Assembly (NCBI RefSeq): GCF_004300825.1
Contig: NZ_CP036250.1
Location: forward strand, 3,855,001-3,919,000
From: Egicoccus halophilus
Lineage (GTDB): Bacteria; Actinomycetota; Nitriliruptoria; Nitriliruptorales; Nitriliruptoraceae
Length of the DNA: 64,000 nucleotides
Reading direction: 5' to 3'
Position numbers and translations under genes: made by a program. Numbering within the stretch: position 1 is the first letter of the stretch; each line of letters begins with the position of its first letter. The notes beneath the pieces were generated by a model. That model searched no databases and was not told the DNA's origin. It saw nothing but the letters and a program-made list of their open reading frames with translations. This document shows positions 1 to 7,162 of the stretch, in pieces.

Positions 1-1032
1 AGCGACGACCAGTTCACGCTCGTCACCGTGCCCTCGCGGGTGGAGGTCGACGAGGTCCGTTCCGTGCACGTGACCTCCCATGCCTGGGCGACCGAGAGCT
101 TCCGCGAACGCCTGCTGCAGATGGCCGACGACGGCATCATCAACTCGATCGCCCTCACCCTCAAGGACGAGGGTGGCCGCATCGGCTGGGACAGCGACGT
201 GGAGCTCGCCCAGCTGTCGGGGGCCAACGAGGGCGTCTACGACCTCGAGCAGACGATCGCCGACCTGCACGAGCGCGGCATCCACGTCGCGGGGCGCATC
301 GTCGCCTTCCGTGATCCGATGCTCGGGCCCTACGCGCGCGACAACGGCGACCTCGACTGGCTGGTGCAGACCACCTCCGGGGAGCCCTACACCGGCCGCT
401 ACGAGTGCTGCTTCACCAACTTCGCCCATCCCGAGGTGATCGAGTACAACCTCGCGATCGCCGAGGAGGCCGCCCGGGCCGGCGTCGACGACATCCTGTG
501 GGACTACATCCGCAAGCCCGACGGCCCGCGGGACAACCTCGTGCTCGAAGGCATCCCCAACGACGAGCCGCTCGAGCCGGCCATCATCGAGTTCACCCGG
601 CAGGCCGACGAACGGCTCTCGCGCTACGGGATCGGGCACGGTGCGTCGCTGTACGGCATCGCCGCCGACCGGCCGACCCAGATCGCCCAGGACGTGCCGG
701 GCATGTCCGAGCACCTCGACTACGTCGCCCCGATGATCTACCCGTCGCACTGGGGGCCGGGCGAGTACGGCGTGGCGGATCCCAACCGGCAGCCCTACGA
801 CATCATCACCGCCACGCTCGAGGTCTGGCAGGACGCGGTCGAGGGCACCGACACGCGCATCGTGCCGTGGCTCGAGGACACCACCTACCGGGCCTGGGAC
901 CGGCCGTTCCAGGTCCGGGAACAGATCCGGGCCTCGCGTGACCAGGGCATCGACGAGTTCCTCATGTGGGACCCGAGCGTGCGCTACACGCCGGAGGCCT
1001 ACGACGCGATGCCGCAGGACCGCGAGGAGTGA
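1..1032 (+). CDS. Putative glycoside hydrolase (DUF4015-like), 5' end outside the window
   Basis: The frame is open from base 1 and ends with TGA at 1030-1032, so the N-terminus is missing. The GTG at 28 is internal, because coding-like residues precede it. The visible part resembles the DUF4015 putative glycosyl hydrolase domain, a (beta/alpha)8-type fold. Landmarks are TLKDEGGRIGW, an ADLHERGIHVAGRIVAFRDP stretch, DDILWDYIRKPDGPR and DYVAPMIYPSHW. Members are usually secreted or surface-anchored, and the substrate is unknown. Family assignment rests on pattern recognition. Localisation cannot be judged without the N-terminus. Confidence 0.75.
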   Translation, partial: SDDQFTLVTVPSRVEVDEVRSVHVTSHAWATESFRERLLQMADDGIINSIALTLKDEGGRIGWDSDVELAQLSGANEGVYDLEQTIADLHERGIHVAGRIVAFRDPMLGPYARDNGDLDWLVQTTSGEPYTGRYECCFTNFAHPEVIEYNLAIAEEAARAGVDDILWDYIRKPDGPRDNLVLEGIPNDEPLEPAIIEFTRQADERLSRYGIGHGASLYGIAADRPTQIAQDVPGMSEHLDYVAPMIYPSHWGPGEYGVADPNRQPYDIITATLEVWQDAVEGTDTRIVPWLEDTTYRAWDRPFQVREQIRASRDQGIDEFLMWDPSVRYTPEAYDAMPQDREE

Positions 1033-1120
1033 CCCGACCGCGACGGCGGGCGCGGTCGCGGGCAGCCCGGCGTGGCGACCGCGCGGTCGTCACGCCGTGC
1101 CGGCTGGCTAGCTTCCCCCC

Positions 1121-1738
1121 ATGCACCGCTCCCCGACGCACGAGGTCGAGACCGACGTGGCCTACTCCGCCCTGCTGCACGAGCACGAGGTGACGTTCGA
1201 GGACGTCGGTGGGGAGGGGCCACCGATCCTGCTGACCCCAGGCGTCGACACGTCGGCGTCGCAGTTGGCGGCGCGCTTCACCGCCTTCGCGACCATCTAC
1301 CGCGTGATCGCCTGGAACCCTCCGCCGGTGCTGGACTCGGACGCGACGCGGGAGCACGCACGCCTGGCCCTGGCCCTGCTGCACCACGTCGGCATCGAGC
1401 GGTCGATCTTCGGTGGGGACGGCCCAGGGGCGCTCGTCGGGCTGCGCGCGGGCCTGTTCGCCCCCGACCGGGTGCGCGGGGTGCTGTTGTTCGACCTTCC
1501 GGCGCACGACGCCGACGAGTACGCCCGCCTCGACGAGCTCGACATCCCGACCGTCGTCGTGCACGCCCCGGCGGCGCCCGGCACCCGTTCACGCGCGTCG
1601 CTCGAGACGCTGACCTCGCCCCTGCGCGACGCCCGGGGCGTGCACCTGCTGGAGGGCGACGACCACGCCCTGGCCCCGGCACGTGCCGGCACGGTCGACC
1701 TCGCGATCCGCGACTACCTCGAGTCCCTGCCCGCCTGA
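1121..1738 (+). CDS. Alpha/beta-hydrolase-fold protein with atypical catalytic positions
   Basis: A 205-residue protein with alpha/beta-hydrolase layout: an early strand with PILLTPG, a nucleophile-elbow region FGGDGPGAL, and a late histidine in EGDDHALAP. At the elbow the usual Ser of GxSxG is Asp, and the +2 Gly is Pro. The strand that normally carries the acid (GxxD) reads VVVHAPAAPG, so no catalytic Asp/Glu is obvious. It may be a dehalogenase-type relative or a non-catalytic fold. It lies 88 bp after the glycosidase on the same strand, with no clear operon signal. Function unknown. Confidence 0.7.
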   Translation: MHRSPTHEVETDVAYSALLHEHEVTFEDVGGEGPPILLTPGVDTSASQLAARFTAFATIYRVIAWNPPPVLDSDATREHARLALALLHHVGIERSIFGGDGPGALVGLRAGLFAPDRVRGVLLFDLPAHDADEYARLDELDIPTVVVHAPAAPGTRSRASLETLTSPLRDARGVHLLEGDDHALAPARAGTVDLAIRDYLESLPA

Positions 1739-1768
1739 CCCCTGGGCCAGGTCACTGTTCGCGCGTCC

Positions 1769-1793
1769 TTCCGTCGCCCGCGCGGGAAACCGC
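1769..1793 (-). repeat. Inverted copy of the palindromic repeat at 2966 and 3028
   Basis: Read on the minus strand, this stretch matches the core of the two direct repeats at 2966-2995 and 3028-3057: a GCGGTTTCC arm, then a divergent centre. It lies between the alpha/beta-hydrolase gene and the 3' end of the antitoxin-like gene. The three copies therefore bracket that gene. The centre carries two or three changes, so this copy's own palindrome is weaker. Confidence 0.55.
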
Positions 1794-1831
1794 AGCCAGC
1801 AGACCAACCACGCCCTGCCCTTCGAGCGGCC

Positions 1832-2877
1832 TCAGGTCTGCGGGGAGCGGACGGCGACGGGAGGCTGGACCCCGAGCTCATGGGCGCGAACGGTCAGGCT
1901 CGCGACCATCGTGGCGAACAGGGCCGTCGGTTCGTCGAGGTCCGCCTTGGTGACGTAGCCCAGCCGGATGCCCTCACGCGCAGCTCGGCGTCGCGCTCGT
2001 CGTCGGCGATGCGCTGTGCGACGTACTGGTGGTCGACCTTGCCGACGTACTCCCAGCCGAACCGGCAACGCCGCGAGAAGTAGTCGAGACGACGAGCCGG
2101 GGTGACCCACACCTGCGCCTCGAGAACCGGCTCGAAGCAGGACACGAAGGGCCACAGCAGGCGTTCACCCTCGCTCTCGACGAGGTACCCGCCGGACGCC
2201 TCGAGGACCGCAGCGAGAATCGACGCACCCGGCGCCACGGCACGGAGACGCTCGGGCTGGCGACGGAGCCGGGCCACGGTCACCATGCCCGTGGCCCGCA
2301 GGTGGTCCCAGGCGACCCGCAGGCTGCGCTCGTCCACCTCGGCGCGAAACGCCGCACTGTCGATCAGCGCATCGAGCGGGCTCGCCACCCGGACAGCGCC
2401 GTACGGGGCGGTGCCCCGCCGCGCCTGCCGGTCCGGCCGATGGGCGAACTCGACGTTGCGCAGCCAGCGGTGCTCGGCCGTGAGGATCTCGAACGCCTCG
2501 GCGCCGATGAAGCCAGGCACCGCGTACAGCCCCAGTGCCACGGGTCCGGTGACGCACGCGCCGGGACGGGCACGCAGGGCCGCCGCGAAGGCCGCCTGCT
2601 CGGGCAGCAGCGCACCGCCACGGACCCGCCAGACGCCACGCACGAGCGGCGCCAGCCGCCCGGTGCGCAGCAGGTGGTCGGTCGGGCCGGACCCGAGCAG
2701 ATCGACCAGCTGGCACCGGGCGATGACGCCGTGTTGTCGCTCGGCCAGCGAGAGCGCACGGTCCATCGGCGAAGGCGCAGAGCGATCGCGGCGTCGGGCG
2801 GCGGGTTCGGCGTCGGGCGCCTCGGGCGCGATGGCCGTCGGTGTCGGCGGGGGGAAGTCGTCCATGGCCGGCAGCAT
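1832..2877 (-). pseudogene. AbiEi-type antitoxin-like protein, frameshifted near 1978
   Basis: This belongs to a common actinobacterial family that joins an AbiEi-like N-terminal winged helix (near residues 40-95: HGVIARCQLVDLLGSG then a VRGVWRVRGG wing) to a C-terminal DUF559/Vsr-like region (YLVESEGERLLW, WEYVGKVDHQY). The frame starting at ATG 2877 runs through AELR near 1980 and then turns into low-complexity residues, ending at 1894. The next minus frame continues with the expected tail (EGIRLGYVTKADLDEP) and stops at 1832. Adding one base near 1978 restores a single frame of about 348 codons. The gene is either a pseudogene or carries a sequencing error. No AbiEii-type toxin partner is adjacent. 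Confidence 0.75.
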
Positions 2878-2965
2878 GCTCGCGGTGGACCCTTCGACGC
2901 CGACGACGCTCTTCCGGCCTGTGGACGACGTCGGGCGTCACGGCCGGCGGCCCGCAGCCACCGGA

Positions 2966-3057
2966 CCCGCGAGCGGTTTCCGTCGCGGGCGACGGGAACA
3001 ACAAGTCGGTGGACGGTGGGAGCGGTCCCCGCGAGCGGTTTCCGTCGCGGGCGACGG
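2966..3057 (+). repeat. Pair of identical 30-bp direct repeats, each with a palindromic core
   Basis: Identical 30-bp copies occupy 2966-2995 and 3028-3057, with 32 bp between them. Each contains TTCCGTCGC-GG-GCGACGG. In the second copy the palindrome extends to a perfect 9+2+9 (3040-3059). A degraded inverted copy lies at 1769-1793 on the other side of the antitoxin-like gene. These could be REP-like elements, or operators just upstream of the minus-strand gene that starts at 2877. Most of the 2878-3240 gap is made of these repeats, the fragment at 3076-3180 and the kgd terminator. Confidence 0.75.
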
Positions 3058-3075
3058 AAGTGGTGGCCGCGTCGG

Positions 3076-3180
3076 TCAGCGGTAGGGGTCGAGGGTGACG
3101 AAGCGGTAGCCGCGTGCCTCGGCCTGCCGGATGATCTCCGTGGAGGAGGTTGCCGAGCGCCACCCGGCCCACGCGTGAAC
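3076..3180 (-). pseudogene. Possible polysaccharide-deacetylase C-terminal remnant
   Basis: On the minus strand an open stretch of about 34 codons ends with TGA at 3078-3076. Its last part reads TEIIRQAEARGYRFVTLDPY, the kind of ending seen in NodB-fold polysaccharide deacetylases. There is no start codon or NodB core: upstream the frame runs straight into the kgd terminator hairpin. If real, it is a decayed gene end stranded between kgd and the antitoxin-like gene. The match rests on a short C-terminal pattern, so confidence is limited. Confidence 0.35.
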
Positions 3181-3183
3181 CGC

Positions 3184-3214
3184 GGACGCCCCGGCCGAGA
3201 TGGCCGGGGCGTCC
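3184..3214 (-). terminator. Strong hairpin terminator of kgd
   Basis: A perfect 13-bp stem (3184-3196 with 3202-3214) and a 5-nt loop lie 27-57 bp past the kgd stop codon. It has no long U tract, which is common for terminators in G+C-rich actinobacteria. Confidence 0.75.
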
Positions 3215-3240
3215 GAGGTGGTGCGGGTCGGGCGGGGGGA

Positions 3241-6200
3241 TCAGCCCTTGCCGACGGGGTCGAAGGTGTCGCCGAGCAGCTGCTCGAGTTCCTGGTCGTG
3301 CACCACGTGCTGACCGGCGGCCGGCGACGCCGACGGCACCCGGGCCGCGTGGCGCAGCTTGCGGCCGTCGTCGAGCTCGTCGAGCAGGTTCCACAGCCGC
3401 CCGTCGACGAAGCCCCAACCGCCCATGTTGGACGGCTCCTCCTGCACCCAGACGACGTCCTTGGCGTTCGGATAGGACGCGAGGATCTCGCGGATCTGGT
3501 CGCCGGGGAACGGGTAGAGCTGTTCGACGCGAACCACCGCGACCGGCGCCTCGCGCGTGTCGCGGGCCTTCATCAGGTCGTAGGCGACCTTGCCGAACGA
3601 CAGCGTCACCGCCTGCACCTGCGACCGGTCGCCCTCGGCCCACGTCGGGTCGTCGAGCGTCTCGCGGAACGAACCCGCCGTGAACTCGTCGATGTTCGAG
3701 AAGGCGTTGGGCGAGCGCAGCAGCGACTTCGGCGTGAAGATGATCAGCGGCTTGCGGACCTCGCGGTGCATCTGCCGCCGCAGCACATGGAAGTACTGCG
3801 CCGCGGTGGTGCAGTTCACGACCTGGATGTTGTCCTCGGCGCACAGCGTCAGGAACCGCTCGATGCGGCCCGACGAGTGCTCCGGCCCCTGGCCCTCGAA
3901 GCCGTGCGGGAGCAGCAGCACGAGCCCGGAGGTCTCACCCCACTTGTCCTCGGCGGCGACGATGAACTGGTCGATGATGATCTGGGCGCCGTTGACGAAG
4001 TCGCCGAACTGGGCTTCCCAGGCGACCAGGGACGTCTTGTCCTCCACCGAGTAGCCGTACTCGAAACCGACGGCCGCGTACTCGCTGAGCAGCGAGTCGT
4101 AGATGAAGAACTTGCCCTGCTCGTCGTCGAGCTTCTGCAGCGGCAGATGGTCCTCGCCGGTCTTGAAGTCGACCTGGACCGCGTGCCGTTGCGAGAAGGT
4201 GCCGCGCCGCGAGTCCTGCCCGGCGAGCCGGACGTTGGTGCCCTCGAGCACCAGCGAGCCGAACGCGAGCGTCTCGCCGAAGGCCCAGTCGATCGTCCCG
4301 GCGTCGTAGCGCTCCCGGGCCTTCTTGAAGATCCGGTCGAGCTTGGGGTGCCGGGTGAAGCCCTCGGGCACGTCGAACTGGTTGGCCGCGATGCGGTCGA
4401 GGACGTCCCTGGCCACCCCCGTCTCGGCCGGCGGCAGGATGGAGGTCGACTCCTCGGGACGGATCGCCTTGGGCGGTTCGGGCGGGGCGGCCTGCTTGGT
4501 GGAGCTGAACGCCTCCTCGAGACGTGCCTCGAAGTCCTGGAGGAACTCCTCGGCCTGCTCGATGGAGATGTCGCCGCGGCGGACCAGTCGCTCGGTGTAG
4601 AGCTTGCGCACCGAGCGCAGGTTGTCGATGACCTCGTACATCTGCGGCTGCGTGAACGACGGGTCGTCCGCCTCGTTGTGGCCGTGACGCCGGTAGCAGA
4701 TCAGGTCGATGACGATGTCGCGGTGGAACCGCTGGCGGTACTCGAACGCCAGCCGGGCCACCCGCACGACCGCCTCGGGGTCGTCGCCGTTGACGTGCAG
4801 GATGGGCGCGTGGACCGTCTTGGCCACGTCGGTGGCGTAGTACGACGAGCGGGCCGCGTGCGGCGAGGTGGTGAACCCGACCTGGTTGTTGATGACGACG
4901 TGGATCGTCCCGCCGGTGCGGTAGCCCCGCAGCTGCGAGAGGTTGAGGGTCTCGGTGACCACGCCCTGGCCGGCGAAGGCGGCGTCGCCGTGCATCAGCA
5001 GCGGCAGCGCCGGGTAGACGTACTCCTCGCCGCGGTCGTAGCGGTCCTGCTTGGCCCGCGCGATGCCCTCGACGACCGGGTTGACGGCCTCGAGGTGCGA
5101 GGGGTTGGGCGGCAGGTGCAGCTCGACGGTGTTGCCCGAGCGGGCCTCGTACACCCCGTGGGTTCCCAGGTGGTACTTGACGTCGCCGGAGCCCTGGACG
5201 GTGTCGGGGTCGATGTGCCCCTCGAACTCGCCGAAGATCTGGTGGTAGGACTTGCCCACGATGTTGGAGAGCACGTTGAGGCGGCCGCGGTGCGCCATGC
5301 CCATCACGATGTCGGCCATGTCGGCGTCGTCGGCGGCGGCCTCGCAGACCGCGTCGAGCAGCGGGATCAGGCTCTCGCCACCCTCGATGCCGAAGCGCTT
5401 CTGCCCGACGTACTTGGTGTGCAGGAACGACTCGAACGCCTCGGCCGCGTTGAGCCGTTCGAGGATCCACAGCTGGTCCTCCGGCGAGAGCTCGTCGTCG
5501 ACGCCCTCGACCTTCTCGCGGATCCAGTGCTTCTGCTCGGGGTCGAGCACGTGGCCGTACTCGATGCCGATGGTGCGGCAGTAGGCGTCACGCAGCACAC
5601 CCAGGATCTTCTGCAGCGGCATGCGTCGCGGCGTCCCGCCGATGTCGGTGATGAAGTCGCGGTCGAGGTCCCAGATCGAGAGCCCGTAGTAGGTCGGGTC
5701 GAGCTCGTTGTGCATCGCCTTCGGCTGCAGGCGCAGCGGGTCGAGGTCGGCGATCAGGTGGCCGCGCACGCGGTACATGTTCGCCAGCTGGTCGACCTTG
5801 CTCTGCTTGGCGAGCAGGTCGAACTCGTCGTCGAAGTCGCTCGAGTCCGGTCGCCAGCGGGCCGGCTCGTAGGGCAGGCCGAGCGCACTGAAGACCTCGT
5901 CGTAGAAGCCGTGCTCCCCGAGCAGCAGTTCGTGGACGCGCTTGAGGAACAGCCCCGACTCGGCGCCCTGGATGACCCGGTGGTCGTAGGTCGAGGTCAG
6001 CGTGATGACCTTCGACACGCCGAGCTTGGCGATCGTGCGCGGGTCGGCTGCCTGGTAGCCGGCCGGGTAGTCGATCGACCCGACGCCGAGGATCGCCGCC
6101 TGGCCCGACATCAGCCGCGGGATCGAGTGCACGGTGCCGATGGTGCCCGGGTTGGTGACGGTGATGGTGCCACCGGAGAACATCGCCGGGTCGAGCTTGC

Positions 6201-6879
6201 CCGTGCGGATCTTGCGGATGATCTCCTCGTAGGCCCGCAGGAACTCGTCGAAGGCGAGCGCGTCGGCGTCCTGGATCACCGGGACGAGCAGGCTGCGCGA
6301 GCCGTCCTTGTTCTCCACGTCGACGGCGAGACCGAGCCCGAAGTGGTCGGCGCGGCGCAGCGCCGGCTTGCCGTCCTCGGTCTGGGCGTAGGTCGACTTC
6401 ATGGCCGGCACGGCGTCGACGGCGCGCACCATCGCGTACGCGATCAGGTGGGTGAACGACACCTTGCCGCCACGGGTGCGGCGCAGGTAGTTGTTGACGA
6501 TGCGCCGATTCACCTCGAGCAGCTTCGCGGGGACGTCGCGCACCGAGGTGGCGGTGGGCACGCCGAGCGAGGTCTCCATGTTCTCGACGATGCGCGCGCC
6601 CACGCCACGGATCCGGCTGGCCGCGGGGTCGTCGGCGGCCACGGTCGGCGCGGTGCGCGCGACACCGGACGCGCCCGCAGCACCGTTGCCGGAGGGCTTC
6701 GAGGCCGTGCGAGCGGCACCGTTGCCGGTCCGGCCCTGGTCCTCGGGCCGGTAGTCGGCGAAGAAGTCTCGCCAGCTCTTGGACAGCGCGTCCGGGTTGT
6801 CGCGGTACTGCTCGTACATCTCCTCGACGAGCCAGGCGTTGAGCTCCGACTGGGACGAGGCGGCGGGTTGGTTGGCCAT
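3241..6879 (-). CDS. kgd: Multifunctional 2-oxoglutarate decarboxylase/dehydrogenase E1-E2 fusion (Kgd)
   Basis: A 1212-residue actinobacterial Kgd/OdhA-type enzyme of the TCA cycle. Order: an N-terminal helix (ELNAWLVEEMYEQYRDNP), a linker rich in Ala/Gly, an E2 succinyltransferase-like core (about residues 85-330; GGTITVTNPGTIGT and the TYDHRVIQGAES active-site motif), then the thiamine-diphosphate E1 domain (MGMAHRGRLNVLSNI, HGDAAFAGQG, GHNEADDPSFTQP) and the transketolase-like C-terminal part (LAGQDSRRGTFSQRH). No lipoyl domain is present, as usual in this family. ATG 6879 was chosen because MANQP begins the conserved helix. The upstream ATG at 6957 adds a Pro-rich, unconserved stretch. 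A strong terminator follows, so it is likely monocistronic. Confidence 0.95.
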   Translation of the reverse strand: MANQPAASSQSELNAWLVEEMYEQYRDNPDALSKSWRDFFADYRPEDQGRTGNGAARTASKPSGNGAAGASGVARTAPTVAADDPAASRIRGVGARIVENMETSLGVPTATSVRDVPAKLLEVNRRIVNNYLRRTRGGKVSFTHLIAYAMVRAVDAVPAMKSTYAQTEDGKPALRRADHFGLGLAVDVENKDGSRSLLVPVIQDADALAFDEFLRAYEEIIRKIRTGKLDPAMFSGGTITVTNPGTIGTVHSIPRLMSGQAAILGVGSIDYPAGYQAADPRTIAKLGVSKVITLTSTYDHRVIQGAESGLFLKRVHELLLGEHGFYDEVFSALGLPYEPARWRPDSSDFDDEFDLLAKQSKVDQLANMYRVRGHLIADLDPLRLQPKAMHNELDPTYYGLSIWDLDRDFITDIGGTPRRMPLQKILGVLRDAYCRTIGIEYGHVLDPEQKHWIREKVEGVDDELSPEDQLWILERLNAAEAFESFLHTKYVGQKRFGIEGGESLIPLLDAVCEAAADDADMADIVMGMAHRGRLNVLSNIVGKSYHQIFGEFEGHIDPDTVQGSGDVKYHLGTHGVYEARSGNTVELHLPPNPSHLEAVNPVVEGIARAKQDRYDRGEEYVYPALPLLMHGDAAFAGQGVVTETLNLSQLRGYRTGGTIHVVINNQVGFTTSPHAARSSYYATDVAKTVHAPILHVNGDDPEAVVRVARLAFEYRQRFHRDIVIDLICYRRHGHNEADDPSFTQPQMYEVIDNLRSVRKLYTERLVRRGDISIEQAEEFLQDFEARLEEAFSSTKQAAPPEPPKAIRPEESTSILPPAETGVARDVLDRIAANQFDVPEGFTRHPKLDRIFKKARERYDAGTIDWAFGETLAFGSLVLEGTNVRLAGQDSRRGTFSQRHAVQVDFKTGEDHLPLQKLDDEQGKFFIYDSLLSEYAAVGFEYGYSVEDKTSLVAWEAQFGDFVNGAQIIIDQFIVAAEDKWGETSGLVLLLPHGFEGQGPEHSSGRIERFLTLCAEDNIQVVNCTTAAQYFHVLRRQMHREVRKPLIIFTPKSLLRSPNAFSNIDEFTAGSFRETLDDPTWAEGDRSQVQAVTLSFGKVAYDLMKARDTREAPVAVVRVEQLYPFPGDQIREILASYPNAKDVVWVQEEPSNMGGWGFVDGRLWNLLDELDDGRKLRHAARVPSASPAAGQHVVHDQELEQLLGDTFDPVGKG

Positions 6880-7162
6880 GTCGGCGTTCAGGCTCCGGGG
6901 CGACGTGCCCCCAGGGTAGGGCGGCGGCGGCGAGGCTCCCCATCGGCGCACGGACACGGCGGTCGCGGAACGCGGGACCGGGAGGTGGGCGGCCGGCGCG
7001 GGGAGACACGGGAACGGCAGTCGGGGACGACCCCGCTGCCACGACCGGCAGTGGACCGGCCCTCCGGGCGCACGTCAAGCCCCACGGCGCGCCGATCGGG
7101 CCGTGCGCGGGGACCCGGGCGGGTACCGTTCGCGCACGGAGCCGACGGGCGTGGAGGTAGCC

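Noticed and set aside
1832-2877. A complete AbiE toxin-antitoxin system
   Set aside because: No AbiEii-like nucleotidyltransferase toxin lies on either side, and the AbiEi-type domain here is fused to a DUF559-like region, as in many solitary actinobacterial genes.
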